Below, piece by piece: positions 1-12,515 of a stretch of 64,000 bases of DNA. Numbering within the stretch: the stretch's first letter is position 1; every line of letters begins with the position of its first letter. The translations under genes were made by a program, and so were the position numbers. The notes below the pieces were generated by a model. That model was not told the origin of the DNA. It was given only the letters and a program-made list of their open reading frames with translations, and searched no databases. The DNA comes from Talinum fruticosum (taxonomy: Eukaryota > Streptophyta > Magnoliopsida > Caryophyllales > Talinaceae), in NCBI GenBank assembly GCA_021018815.1, contig JAITYX010000148.1:1-64000 (forward strand), read 5' to 3'.

Positions 1-1536
1 TGAAGGTTTGCTCGAGGAGAGTCTCGAGTCACCCTAGAGGGGGTGAATAGGGTGATAGAAAATTCTTTATGAAAATACACACTTTTGCGCAGAAAGAGGC
101 AAAGACAGATTCCGAGTCTAATAGACAGAGTCGAAAAGATTGGACTCGTAAAGCAATGAATCGAAGAAGCAAGAGCACTAAGGCCGTTCCGAGTCTAGAA
201 TGAACTCGTAGAAAGAACACAGAGATTTTACGTGGAAACCCTCCCGGGGCGTAAAACCACGGCCCGTGTCAATCCGGACACGAAGTCAAATCCACTATTT
301 TGAGTCCACAAAATACCGTGAACTTGATCGAACCCGAGTTGCTCCCTTAGACAACTCTATACAAGTTTTCCTAGACTCGAAGTTCCCTTATCTCGATCTA
401 GTACTTCCTAGCCGAGATAACCCTTACAGCTAGGGACAACTAAGCCGAGTTAACCCTTACAGACTTAGTCAAGGGACCTTACAAAGAATGTAAGAAGTGT
501 TTGTAATCGAGTACAAGACCTTACAACTCGTAAAGTAATGAATTACAGAGTGGGAGTTGTAAGTTGAAGATTGAGAGTAAATACAATAACTTTGATCAAG
601 TAAGTGTATAGACAATATGTTCGGCAACCTTCAAGTCTTGTGAAGTGGCTTCTATTTATAGATAACCCAAGCAGAGTAGCCGTTATCTTCATCTCGCCGA
701 CCGAGAGTCCTCTCGTGACCGTTGGTAAAGGCTTTCCGAGTCACTCGTAAAGTATCCGTTGAAATATGGACGTTGGACAACGGTTTAACTCTCTTGGAAG
801 TCCCAAAACCATCGGTTGTGTCTTGACAAATGAGGTGGAAACCACCGTTAGGCTTGGCGTTCCAGTTTTCCGGATATGGAAGCGCATGACTTCCGACACA
901 ATCTTCTGGGACTAGAGCAGGGAAGGTGAAAAGCCATATCTCGCTGGTGATTTGACGTTCGAGCTTCGGCTACTTTTGTAGTTTGAAAAGATATCCTCGA
1001 TTGAATAACCTACAAAAGTAAAACACCTTCTGGTTCTCAAAGTATAAAATACTTTGGTCCAAGGTTAGACACAGATAATAAAATAATTATGAAAATTACG
1101 CAATTGATTATCTCGAGTCGAAAAGAAATGGAATTTTCTCGAGTCTAATATCCATGATACTCGTAATTCCATAAGACTTAGTCTTAGGTAAAGAATCAAG
1201 TTCCATAACGAATATCGAGTGGGAAATACTTGATGTAGACTAAGCACGAAAAGAACTACGAATGCCGACTTTGCAAACAATAGAGTAGATAATCACAAGT
1301 CGATTCTCGAGTGAGAGTGGACTCGTAATAAAGAACAAGTTTTCGAGTCGCTAACCGAAAAGCGATTAAAGAGATAAGTGAAGGCCAAATCGCATAGAAA
1401 AGATACTATTTCACTCAAGTAAGTTTCTAAGACACAGAGAATGCCTTGGAATCAAAACACTATATGAATGACATCGTTATACCCGATTCCTTTTGCATGA
1501 CTCGTAAAGATATTGAGCAGATGTCTCGAGTCTTCA
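1..1536 (-). mobile_element. Copia-type LTR (family S), solo or 5' LTR, inside CACTA-1
   Basis: The first base of the window is the T of a TG terminus and the unit ends in TCTTCA at 1536. It matches the LTR at 42092-43665 almost end to end, and more distantly those at 35185, 40287 and 49019. Orientation is minus: the strand reads TGAAGACTC at 1536 and ends CCTTCA at base 1, as in the element at 35185-40286, where pol and the polypurine tract fix the direction. A minus-strand TATA box (CTATAAATAG) lies near 652-661. To the right it abuts CACTA transposase sequence, so the insertion lies in that gene. Whether it is a solo LTR or the 5' LTR of an element running left is outside the window. The expected left target duplication would be ATCAT. 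Confidence 0.85.
652..661 (-). promoter_or_regulatory. TATA box of family S LTR
   Basis: Read on the minus strand the sequence is CTATAAATAGAAGCC, a strong plant TATA box. The same block occurs at the same relative place in the other family S LTRs, for example in plus orientation near 49877-49886. It supports the LTR orientation inferred from the polypurine tract. Whether it is active cannot be judged from sequence. Confidence 0.6.
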
Positions 1537-1552
1537 ATCATGTACAGTTGAA

Positions 1553-3420
1553 TTTAAAGCATGGAGTCAATGGTAAAATTCTCAAACCGAAGGCAAAATA
1601 TGTGTTCACATTGGAGCGAAGAGGACAATATGTGAAGTGGCAAGAAAGTTGAAAATGCCAGCTGATCATCGCTCTAACATTTCATACCTTGTCGACCCAA
1701 ACTCCACTAAGTTCCATAGCATGAAAAGTCATGATTGTCATGTTTTCATGGAGAGCCTTCTTCCAATAGCATTTAGTGCACTCCTGACGAGGTTTTAGCG
1801 CCTCTCATTGAAATTAGTGAGTTCTTCAAGAACCTTTGCTCATCCGTTTTACTGGAAGCGGAGTTAAAGCAAATGGATTGAAATATTTCAATAACACTTT
1901 ATAAATTGGAAACAATATTTCCTCCTAGGTTCTTCAATGTGATGGAACACTTGCCGGTTCATTTGGCGGAGGAAGCAAAATTGGGTGGTCCGGTACAATA
2001 CCGGTGGATGTATCCATTTGAGAGGTTCTTTGGCCGATTAAAGAGATCCATAGGAAACAAATCGAAGCCTCGAAGGGAGTATCGCTGAAAAGTACGTCCG
2101 ATTTGAAGAAACACATTTTGCATCTTACTATTTCGGCTCTAACGTGCCTTGTATGCGCACTAGAAGTCAATGAAATGAAGACAGCAAAGTTCCAAACCAC
2201 AATCCTACTCTTTCGGTATTCATACCAGAAGGTGCTCCAATTGGGAAGTGTAATCTGCGTTTCCTTGATGATAAGGAAAAGACGGCTGCACATGTGCATG
2301 TTTTATCGAACTGCTTCGAAGTTAAACCTTACCTTGAGTGAGTTTATCTTGTCGTATTCAACACTTGTTTCAATAAATTTATAGTTTATTCAAAACGATG
2401 ATGTCATCTTAATAAAATCTTTGAACTCAGCCTCTTCGAACACCAAAAACGAACTATGTATGGTGATGTTAGTGATGCTCGCAATTGATGCAATGGTGGA
2501 AAGTGAGTTCGAAGAGTGGTTCAAAGGAGCTGTGAGTATCATATATTAATACTTATTACTCGTGCCTCAAATTTATTAGTATTGGTTGTTCCATTTTAAT
2601 AAACTAAACAAACACTCGTTATTGACACAGATTCATTGTTATCAAGTATATCATGACGAAAAGCATGTTTACTTGATGCAATTAGCTCAAGGTCCTTTAA
2701 GGAGAGTGAAAACATGGACAGCATACACGGTGAATGGAATGTTATTTCATATCGAGGCTCGAAATGAAGGGAGGATGACCTTCAATTGTGGTGTGTGTGT
2801 GAAAGGAACCGATGGAAGACATGTTCAAAATAATTACTACGGCATCTTGCAAGAGGTAGTTGAAGTTGAATATGTTGGTGAACCAATAAAAAGGTGTGTA
2901 CTGTTTAAATGCGATTGGTTTGACCCTAGTCGTCCTCGGGAAACTCGGTGCCATAAATTAATTCGTATGTTTAAGTGATTCGTACAAGGAGTTATCGTAA
3001 GTACGATCCTTTCATATTTGCTAGCACTGCAAGTCAGGTGCATTATATGTCATATCCACAAGGGGTCCCTAGAGAAAAACTAAATTGGTTCGTCGTAGTG
3101 GCATCAAAACCAAGGGCCGAGTTGATGACCAATATACTATTCCTCTTGCATTCCAAGAGGATAGTATGGGTACAATCGATCCTATAATAGAAACTTTGCC
3201 GGACACTTTGGTTGATAACTCAATCTCAGCAGAAGAATTAGTTGATGATGTTATTTTGAACCGAGAAGATGAGATTAAGGATGTTAGTGAAGAGGATGAT
3301 GGTGAAGAAGATGAAGAAGGTGAATGGGATGATGATAACATCACCGATGACGAAGAAGAACATATCCTATTCAATGATGCCGAAGAGGATAGTGAAGAAG
3401 ATGATGATAACACTCGATGA
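1553..3420 (+). pseudogene. TNP2-type CACTA transposase, C-terminal half, broken
   Basis: TNP2 transposases cut and move CACTA elements in the nucleus. The visible part starts after the catalytic region. A segment with KSHDCHVFMESLLPIAF (about 1725-1775) and FPPRFFNVMEHLPVHLAEEA (about 1918-1978) is a DUF4218 domain. Its continuation in another frame contains EGSIAEKYVRFEETHFASYY. A DUF4216 domain follows at about 2640-3060, with VNGMLFHIEARN, NNYYGILQEVVEVEY and VLFKCDWFDP. The gene ends in an Asp/Glu-rich tail from about 3240 to the stop at 3418-3420. At least three frameshifts or stops break it, for example after KWQES near 1650 and after SIGNKSKP near 2075. The N-terminal half is missing from the window because the LTR at 1-1536 interrupts the gene. 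Confidence 0.85.
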
Positions 3421-3670
3421 TGAGGATGATGGCTAGTTGATAATGTTCTTTTTTTGGGTTTGTTTTATATTGTATAACTTTCATTTATGTTGTAATCAAA
3501 TGAATTCTTATTAATGTAATGAAGGTGAAACAATTGAAGCGTAATTTATTCATAGAAGAATATTTATATCTAACGCTTACATGTTTATATGTTTACTATT
3601 GTTTATATGTTGTTTTATATGAAATCACTTGAACCGTTGGATGTTTACTAATAGTGTGAATTACTTGTTT
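3421..3670. other. Spacer between the two CACTA-1 genes
   Basis: AT-rich sequence containing the presumed 3' end of the transposase gene and the leader of the next gene. I see no further coding or repeat structure here. Confidence 0.5.
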
Positions 3671-5516
3671 ATGTTCGGAAAAATAGAGAGAGGTAGAGGC
3701 AGGTCCAAAAGATCGGCTACTCGGGGAAGGGCTAGAAGCACCACTACCGATGGGGAAGGTAATGATGTGAGCACTTCTAGCCCCTCTCGGAACCCTCATA
3801 ACCTTTAATCTCCTATAGGTGGAGCACTATCTCCACACTCCCCTCACAACCAAACTCCATTGGGGGGTCATTTATTCCCAACCCTCCTTTTTTCCAACCC
3901 CCAAACTTCCCACACATGCAAAACCCAATGGGTGGGTCTTTCTTCCTAAACCCTCCATATTCTCAAGCAACCCTATATGTACTCAAACCCGTCTAATACA
4001 TATGCATATCACCAATATGGTACAAATAATGTACCATGCATCCACGTTGGTGCCGAACAAAGGCCACGACAAAGGCCTACAAATGAAGGACCAACCGATG
4101 CAGGGAACGAGCATCCTAGTCTTGAATCAAGCAGTGCTAGCAGTCGAGAAAAGATTCTAATTGAGCCATATGGTGAAGGGTAAGTGTGATAATAAGTAAT
4201 AAAATAAATTAAGCATATTAGTTATTAGTAGAACTAACTATTTTATATGTTTCTTGATTAGGTTCTTCCCTATTGATAAAGTTGTGGGTACGATTTCCCA
4301 AATCTTCCAAAGCAAGTACGACGGAGCTTGGCCTACATGGGGTAAAGTCCCTCGATCACAACACGATCGGTGGTTTTCCGAGTTTAAGGTAAGGACAAAT
4401 CTTTAGTTTTCTGAATTTCGGATAACATAATGACTTATTGTACATGTTCGAACATTATATTATAATTTCATAACTTATAAACTACTTTTCTATTTATATA
4501 GAAATTTTTCACTTGGTCTCCAACCGAAGAAGTCCAAATCGAAGAAATTTTGAAAAGAAAGGCAGTGATCGATTAAAGGACTTCATGCTCAAGGCGAGGA
4601 AAAATAAGAAGAAGCTGAAATGGTTGGGTGACAACTACTGGCGCGAGTTGATCGATTAAAGGACTTCATGCTCAAGGAGGACTTGGTTCATCGCTCCATA
4701 CTTGTGGCTCAATCCCTATGACGGAGCATAAGCGGCGATTGGTACATACCCCTTTCTTATTGATTACGCATGCAACTATTAACATGTTCATATTAGTAAA
4801 TTGATTCTCTACTAACTTGTTTTTTATTTAGATGAAGGAGCTTAAAGGACTTCAGCCTCTACCGACCCAACTATTTTCACGTACGCACAAAATAAAAAAG
4901 GACGAATGGGTCGACAAAAATCCAAGGCCATTTACGTGAGTAACCATATATATGCATTTCGCATATATTTCTATCTATTGTTTTCGTTAACAACTCTGTG
5001 ATATTTACATGCCTCAAATATTTATATTATATTCAGGACAAGTTTCAAAAGAGTGGGAAGAGTTGCAAAACAGTCAACCCACTCAAACTTCCGATGATGA
5101 CCCCAACTCTTCCGAGGATCATGTCTCCACCCCTTCACAACATGAGTTGTGGGTCAAAGCCAATGCGAACAAGAAAGGTCGCATTTATGGACTTGTATTT
5201 GAAGCTAGGAACTTGAAACTAACCATGCCCTTCAAATCACCGAAACCTTCTAGTGTAGATGACTCGGAATTGAGATCAACGAGTGCATACTTTAAATTCT
5301 GAGTTACAGCAATGGATTGAGCATGCTCGGATGCTTGAGTTGCAAAATAGGCAGCTTAAAGAAAAGGTCGACAATTTCGCTGAGCCAATAGCACATATGA
5401 ATGAATTTCTGCAGTCTCAGCAAGCATCCGGATCTCACTTGTCGACCAAGCACAACCACAAGAGGAAGAGGAAGAGGAAGAAGAAGAGGATGAGGATGAG
5501 GATGAGGATGAGTGAG
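3671..5516 (+). pseudogene. Second CACTA gene, Ptta/En/Spm (Transposase_24) type, with introns
   Basis: This type of gene accompanies TNP2 in many plant CACTA elements and is thought to encode the DNA-binding partner (TNPA-like role). The start at 3671 opens with MFGKIERGRGRSKR, a basic N-terminus. Introns are visible: a donor GGTAAGT at 4180, an acceptor TTGATTAG at 4261, a donor GGTAAGG at 4389 and an acceptor TATATAG at 4500. Exon 2 reads FFPIDKVVGTISQIFQSKYD and WPTWGKVPRSQHDRWFSEFK, the hallmark of the family. The final exons, from about 5037, give KFQKEWEEL, ELWVKANANKKGRIYGLVF and a coiled-coil stretch (LQNRQLKEKVDNF). Frameshifts occur near 4565 and 5300. A short duplicated segment (GATCGATTAAAGGACTTCAT at 4568 and 4649) disturbs exon 3. 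It is most likely non-functional. Confidence 0.8.
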
Positions 5517-5825
5517 GACCATGAATTCATATGTCAACTTTTGTATATATTGGTTATCATCACTTTGCGAATCTGTTTAGATGTATTTAAGGTTTCTTCT
5601 GAGCTATTGTTTGCTTGTTGTGTTGAAATTGTGAAGTTGTTTTAAGTATGTTATGGTTGTTCATGATGTTGAACATGTATGTTGGATTTGTATGTCCAAC
5701 TTTGATGAGTTATTTGTGGCCGGCATATGTAAATGCCAAATGTAAGTTTCACATATGTGAATGTTGGATTTGTATATCCATTCACAATTTTTGTACTAGG
5801 GTAACAAATAATTAGAAAATAATAT
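5517..5825. other. 3' flank of the second CACTA-1 gene
   Basis: AT-rich untranslated sequence between the charged tail of the gene and the subterminal repeats. It holds two copies of a phrase close to ATGTTGGATTTGTATGTCCA (5677 and 5761) about 85 bases apart. No coding evidence. Confidence 0.5.
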
Positions 5826-6171
5826 TCAGAATTTTTGACGAACAACGACGGAATAGCGACGGATCGGCGACGGAACAGTTCCAATCAACGACGGAAACAC
5901 CGCCATTTCCGTCGCTAAATCAGCCGACGGAACCACTTTCCGTTGCTGAATGCCATCAGCTACGGAAGAGTATCCTTCGCGGATTTCGGTCAGCTACGGA
6001 AGCTTTTTCCATCGCCGATCGGTCGCTAATTAGCGTCGCTGAAATTTAGCGACCCACTTTTTGTGACGGAATATTTCCGTCGCTAAATCCGTCGCTAATT
6101 TCGAAATTCAGTCGCTATTGGCCGCTATTCTGTCGCTATTTCCGTCGCAAATTGGCGGTTTTCTAGTAGTG
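5826..6171 (+). repeat. CACTA-1 right subterminal repeats and terminus
   Basis: The block is packed with short motifs around CGACGGAA and GTCGCTAAAT in both orientations and closes with TTTTCTAGTAGTG. Arrays of short subterminal motifs next to a CACTACTAG-type end are the usual binding sites of the CACTA helper protein. The motif density is seen directly; the binding role is family knowledge. Confidence 0.85.
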
Positions 6172-6454
6172 CACAAACCCAAAAGGAAGTCCCAAAAGAA
6201 AATGTTTCAATTCTTTCCCTCTAAATGTGACAACAAATCTTAGGCAGCCGAAGTATATCCCAATTGTCAACTATTAACCAATTACACTAAGTTTCAATCA
6301 CAATTGACCTTCATGTCTCACCTCAAACAACGTATGATATTTCCGGCATTCTATTAAACTAAATCAAGCTACTCACCTAGCGAAAACAAGTTTCATTTTA
6401 AGTCGATAGATTATGGATGTTCAACTGCTTGGAAAATGGCATCCTTGAAATTCG
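6172..6454. other. CACTA-2 3' non-coding sequence
   Basis: AT-rich sequence between the CACTA-1 end and the stop region of the second CACTA-2 gene, presumably the 3' untranslated region. No motif of note was seen. Confidence 0.5.
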
Positions 6455-6457
6455 CTA

Positions 6458-8309
6458 TTTCGATTCCACCGACTCTAAACGATTTTGAAGCTTTTTGTTT
6501 TCTGTTTCAACTATTGCCACACGTTCATGAAGAACCTCATTTTTCTTTCTCGTAGCTTGGAGTTCAATTTCAAGTTCAGCTCTAGTAGGACAAGGTCCCC
6601 TTAAATCTTTTGCCTTTACTCCTCCTCCAAAGCCAACTATTCGATCTTTCGATTTTGATTTGAAAACCTTATTAGCAACTCTGCACATTAAATAGGAAAA
6701 ATGTATATATAAAACATAACTATCATGTAACATGTTATAAAAATTATTTGGCAAAACCACAATGTACCTCCGGATGGGAAAGAGAAGGGTCTTTTTCTAT
6801 AACATCTCGGATTTCATCCTATAAAGTACAACAATTACATTAATACATCGCACTTGCCAACTAAAGTTAAAAAATGTAAGCTTATAACATTATACGTACA
6901 TATTTTTGAGTTATCTCTAGAGTTGCAAGCTCATCACCCTTTTTATGAGTTTCGCGGAACATTTGAAGGAAAAATGGCTCATTCCCGTCCTTTGCACCCT
7001 TTTGCAATAATAAGTACATAGTCAAAATATAATCAATGTGGTAAGCAATTTGAAAAAGAAAGAGATAGTTTTAATACCAATTCCTAAGCAACTTGTCTAT
7101 AAGGCTTACTTCAAGTCCTATGAAGTCTCTGCTTATTATAGTTTACTCTATTTGAAGAGTTTCTAGCACTTGCTTTCTATTTTTAAAAATAGCAACAAAT
7201 TAATATCACATATATTAGTTGAAATAATAGTCGATTACAAAACAAGTAGTTGTTAATAGACAAGAAAAGATGTTAATTTCAGACCTTGTGGGATTCTCTT
7301 GAATAATTCTCTTTTATAAGCCATTCCCACTCCTCATGACTAAGTCCATTAGGTGTATGATCCAAAGCTTATCGTAGAGTCCTTTTTGGTTTTGTGATAT
7401 TATACCTCTTCAAATCAGCCCTCCAATTAATCCACAGCTCATACATATGGTGAAGAACATGTTCACGTTGTGCTTCCATGTTATCGTTGGAAAAAAATCC
7501 TGAAATAAAAAAGAAAAATTACATTAAAAAACAGTAAGATGTAATATATCTTGTTCAAAATTTGAGAATTATACCGTCACAGCCCTCCACATGTGTCCCA
7601 ATTCTTGATCTTCAATATCTTTCCACTTGTGCACTTTGAGAGGGCACATATTTGTATCACGAACAATAATTCCCAAGTGTCTAGACCGGACAACATGATT
7701 TTTCCAACAAGCACGGCTATTATAGAATTCTATTTCAAGTTTTTCTCCGGGCTTCAACTTCGCGATTTGTATACATTTATTTCTACCTCATGTTTTGCTA
7801 ATAATTCTCTTTTTAAAAGAACCTCCTCCTAAGAATATGAAATCAATAAAATATCAATGAATAGAAAATAATATCAAATGCAAAACCCACGCAAATCCAA
7901 CCATTAAGTTACCATTGTTCAATTCTTCCTCTAACCGTGGTGTCTCCGCCTCATTAGCATTACAATTCATTTCTTCATCAACTGTAGGTGTCTCATGAAC
8001 ATGTTCCTCTCTTACACGGTTAGGAACACAAGCACGGTTAGGAATATGCAAGTCCTCGTTTCCGGAGGATGATGAAACACCATCTTCCGACACCAAGGCA
8101 ACATGGTCCTCAACATTAGTATTATCCTCAACCTCATCCCTACGAAGTAGGGGAGGAGGAGAAATATTGCGAGCGGGAGCAAGAGCAGGTGTAATATCTT
8201 GAGGAAACCTTGTAGTTGGATTGAAGGGAACCCTATCATCTAAAGAAGCTCCGATTGGAGAATGCCTCACAAATGGATTAGTAGTTGTTTCTATCGGTGA
8301 CTGGAACAT
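6458..8309 (-). pseudogene. Second CACTA-2 gene, Ptta/En/Spm type, exons
   Basis: The minus-strand pieces follow the same order as the plus-strand homologue in CACTA-1. The start near 8309 gives an N-terminal low-complexity region (MFQSPIETTTNPFVRHSP). A middle exon at about 7569-7757 contains NSRACWKNHVVRSRHLG, and the C-terminal exon at 6458-6685 contains RIVGFGGGVKAKDL followed by a coiled coil (ELEIELQATRKKNEVLHERV). AT-rich introns separate them. It should be the DNA-binding partner of the TNP2 product. The exon borders are estimates, and the C-terminal exon keeps a long clean frame, so this copy is less damaged than the CACTA-1 gene. Confidence 0.7.
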
Positions 8310-9206
8310 TTATAGCAGACTAAGCTGTTTGAGTTGTTAACCATCCCGGGGATGCGGATGAAGAAGACTGAATTTTAGAAACATATAGTTCATGTAGTTT
8401 TTTCCACGACCTTTAGCTAACATACCAGGTGCTAGAAATGACGGTCTATCGACCTACGGCGTATAGGACTTCTTCCCGATTTGGTGGAATTAATCATCTT
8501 CCTGCAATATGTTAAAAGCAAATAAAATTAAATCATTTCCCAAATTAAACATGTCAATACAAGATTTACAACAAATGGCCATTTGATGCACATAGCTGCA
8601 GATGGTCGCAGCAGACTATCAGCTGTTGGCTGCAGCAGAACTAGTAGAGCAGACCATCTCGTTGCTGGCTACAGCAGACCTTGTCGTCTGCAGATAGTAG
8701 CCGATGGCTGCAGCCGACAGAAGCAGACCATCTGTTGCTATCTGCAGCAGACCTTCCGCGAGCATAAGGTCGCTGGCTGGCTCGCTGCAGATAGCAGCTA
8801 CTAGCAGCGAGCCTTCTATTGCGGATAGCAGTTGTTGGCTGCTGCAGATGGTGAGCAATAGCCAGCAATAGCCGATGTTATGTGGGCCGCAGATGTTCGT
8901 GGGCCGCAGATGTTCTGTGGGCATGTTACATCTACTACAAATGTCATGTGGACCTCATAACAATAAGCAACGTCAGCAAAGCAAACACTAGTAACTAGTA
9001 AATTATGATCAACAGACAAACCCATATGGTAGGATACACTAAGCTTATCCGGTGTAATAAAGGAAACATATGTTCGATAAATGTGAATACATCAATATCA
9101 ACAATTAACTATGAAAGAAAGTGCAACTATATTTCATCTTTGTCTCTTTCTAGATCTTTGTTCATCCTCCAGATTTGCTTCATTGTAAGAGCCTCTAGTT
9201 CGAAGA
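8310..9206. repeat. CACTA-2 intergenic region with CTGCAG-rich cluster
   Basis: Between the two minus-strand genes lies about 900 bases without coding signal. From 8583 to 8925 it is filled with variants of GCTGCAGATAGCAGC, TGGCTGCAGCAG and CTGCAGCAGACC in both orientations, GC-richer than its surroundings and able to fold on itself. Related motifs recur at 13015-13140 in the 5' region of the same element. Open frames across it (8583-8924) are low-complexity translations and not genes. Confidence 0.65.
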
Positions 9207-12200
9207 TCATCCACTCGGTTCCATCTCATTAGAGAAATGAAGGTGTGACTTAAGTGCTACATGCCAACCTTTGTTCACGTTGTCGATTACATAGAAAGCC
9301 TGATATGCTTGACTAGCCAAGATAAATGGCTCGTTAGTTTTTAATTGTCGTTTGCAATTAATACTAACAAAGCCATATTGGTCAATTTTAATCCCTTTAG
9401 CTTTATCATATACATCGAACCATTTGCAGCGAAATAGCACTACTCGTTTCCCCCAAGATATTGTAGCTCAAGTACATTGTTTAAGACCCCATAATAATCT
9501 ACATTTTCTTCTCCTTGACCTGTATTTCCAATGACAACTACACCACTATTTTGAGTTGTCAACCTCTTCTCTCGTTGTTCTATATGAAATCTATATCCAT
9601 TGACTATATAGCCATTAAAGGATGTGACATATTGTGTTGGCCAACGTGCCAATGAGAGTAAATCTTTCATTTTCTTAGTCTTCTCATGCTCATATACCTG
9701 TGTTACCTATTAAAAAATATATTGAATATATTAATTATGCATATTAATTTACATATACGAGTCTATTTACTTGTAACGTAATATACTTACTTCACACTTG
9801 AACCATTCCCTAAAGTTTTTACACCATTCTTCCTCGGAAAGAGAAACATCAGATAGTTGGCTTGCAGAGTATTTTCTATATGAAACAAATACATTACTTA
9901 AAATAAAAAATTAATTTCATCAATTTAAAATTCATAATATGACATAAAAATACTTTTAGATATGATACGTACTCTAGAAAAGGTTGAACATCATCACAAT
10001 TCTTCAAAATATAAATGTGAGCTTCATCTAACTCATACTTCTCAACATCAGTACAAACTCTTTGGGTTCCAAGTATCCGACCGGGATGATTAAAGATATG
10101 TAAACCTCCATCATGGTCATTTTGATTTTCATGATTTCGATCGAGGCGATTGAACCTTGTCTCCATTTTATGTAAATATCTTGAGCAAAGGGTCATACAT
10201 TCATCAGCCAAATAACCCTCTGCAATTGATGCCTCCGGTCGTGCTTTATTGCGTAACTTTTGAATGTATGCATAACTTGTTCGACTGGATACATCCATCT
10301 AAATTGAACTGGCCCTCCAATTCTAGCTTCATAAGCTAAGTGGATAGGTAAGTGCATCATAACATCAAAAAATGCAGGAGGAAAAGCCTTTTCTAGCTTG
10401 CATAGAGTAATAGGGATTTGAGCCTCAATTTGATTCAGTTCATCTATGTTTAGTTCTTTGGCACCTAATATAGAAAAGAACATAGATAGCTCAATAAGTG
10501 CCTCTCGTACAACTAGAGTAAGAAGACCACGCAATGCTAGTGGTAAGAAATGTTTGAGTATAACATGACAATCATAACTCTTAAGACCGGATATTTTTGT
10601 CTCCTTCATATTTACACAATAGGAAATATTGGAAGAAAATCCATCTCGGAACTTTTAACTCTTTTAAAAATTGGCAAAAATGCGCTTTTCAAGAGTAGAT
10701 AAAGTATATGGTGCAGGGGGCATCTTTAACTTATCCCCCTCTTTCGTGCGGATTGGATTTCAATCCCATTTTTTCCAAGTTAAGACGCGTCTTCATCGTA
10801 TCCTTGGTTTTTCCTTTCATATTCATAATTGTTCCAAGGATATTATCGCATATATTTTTCTCAATATGCATCACGTCCAAATTGTGGCGTAATAAAAGGT
10901 CCCTCCAATATGGAAGACGAAAGAAGACACTTTTCTTACTCTAGTTATCCCTTCTTTTCTCATGGGATATTTTAGTCTTCTTATTTGGATCCTTACTTAA
11001 TACAATATTCTCAAGATCCTTCACTTGATGAAGAATTTCATCAATTGAAGAAGGCTCTGAGGTCTACCACGTTCAATTGTTCCATTAAACAAATCTTTTT
11101 GTTTTCGAAATTGATGATTTGTAGATAAATAGCGTCGATGAGCCATATAACATTGCTTACCACCATGAGACAACCTCGGAGAATGGGTCTTCTTCATACA
11201 ACAAGGGCATGCTAACTTCCCTTAGTACCCCAACCAGACAACATTCCATATGCTTGGAAAGTCATTGATTGTCCAAAGCAACGCAGCATGAAGTTGAAAG
11301 TGACATTTAGTGAAGGCATCATATGTCTCAACTCCAACTTCCCATAACTCCGTCAACTCTTCAATTAAGGGTTGCAAATATATGTCAATTGCATTGCCAG
11401 GACTATCGGGACACGGAATAAGCATTGAAAGAATCATATTAGATTGTCTCATACAGAGCTCGGGTGGCAAGTTGTATGGAATCGGAATGACAGAGCCAAA
11501 TACTATATGATGTTTTTGAATTTGTAATGGGCTGAAAGCCATCACTAGCAAGGCCAAGTCTAACATTACGAGGATCTAAAGCCAACCCTTCATGCATTTC
11601 ATCAAGTGACTTCCACGCAACGGAATCGGCTGGGTGCCTCATTATCCGATCTTTCTTTCGTTTATCATGATGCCATCTCATAAAAGAAGCTGTCTTGGAG
11701 GACATATATAAACTTTGTAACCTTGGCTTTAATGGAAAGTATCGCAATGTCTTTTGAGGTATTCTTTTACCATTTGACCCACACTTATCATCCCCATTAC
11801 GCTTATCGGTCTTCCATCTAGATGCACCACATACTTTACATTTGTCTAATTTCTTCTCATCCTTCCAATATAGCATACAATCATTCACACATGCATCAAT
11901 TTTCTCATAAGAAAGTCCAAGATCTTTGATGGTCTTTTTCGCCTCATAATGAGAGTCGAGCAAATTTGAACTATTAGGTAGCAACTCATCTTTTAAGAAT
12001 TGCAATAGCATGGTAAAAGATTCATTACTCCAACGACCAAGAGTCTTAATGTGAAGGAGTTTCACCAATGTAAACATTTTTGAAGACTTACAACCATCAT
12101 ACACGGGATCTTGTGAGTCCTTTAGCAGACTTATAAAATGTCTTAGCCTCATCATTTGGTTCCTCTTCACCATTCTCATAGCTTAAAGAATTTATATCAT

Positions 12201-12515
12201 TAAATTCATGATATAAATCCCTTAATATTCCATCTATTTCATCATGTTCACCAATATCATCCTCATCACCCATATCTATGTTAGACTCGCTAAACCTCTC
12301 CCCATGATGATACCAAAATGTGTACCTTTTGACAATTCCATAAGCCAATAGATGCCCTCGAACTTGCTCACGAGTGCCAAACTCTATGTTCACATATTTC
12401 ACACATGGACAATGAATGGACTTTGTTCCTAGATTAGTAAAGGCATAATCCAAAAACTTTCAACTCCTTTTTCATATTCAGTACTCCGGAGATCTTCATT
12501 GTTCATCCACCCCTT
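9207..12515 (-). pseudogene. TNP2-type transposase of CACTA-2, broken but nearly complete in order
   Basis: All parts of a TNP2 transposase appear in order on the minus strand. The N-terminal transposase-associated domain lies at about 12280-12515 (MNNEDLRSTEYEKGVESF, then IHCPCVKYVN and GHLLAYGIVKRYTFWYHHGE). The TNP2 core at about 11222-12179 has LSYEKIDACVNDCMLYWKDE, CKVCGASRWK and LPPELCMRQSN. DUF4218 at 10193-10609 has GLKSYDCHVILKHFLPLALR and PPAFFDVMMHLPIHLAYEAR. DUF4216 at 9207-9670 has VNGYRFHIEQREKR, DYYGVLNNVLELQY and VLFRCKWFDVYDKAKG. Breaks occur near 12450, 11450, 11220 and 9440. Some gaps may be introns, for example around 9680-9890. It would be the catalytic protein of the element when intact. 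Confidence 0.85.

Larger units (their letters stand above)
1537..6171 (+). mobile_element. CACTA-1 transposon, right part
   Basis: This is the 3' portion of a plus-strand CACTA (En/Spm) transposon. It contains the end of a TNP2-type transposase gene (1553-3420), a second gene of the Ptta/En/Spm type (3671-5516) and a right terminus ending in CTAGTAGTG at 6171, the complement of the classic CACTACTAG end. The left part is beyond the window, past the copia LTR at 1-1536. The three bases after the end (CAC) would be the target duplication. The sequence to its right holds the second gene of another CACTA in opposite orientation, so CACTA-1 probably sits inside the 3' region of CACTA-2. Confidence 0.85.

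Noticed and set aside
8583..9025. Frames of 69-101 codons on both strands
   Set aside because: They are translations of CTGCAG-rich repeats with Ala/Ser/Cys bias and run on both strands.
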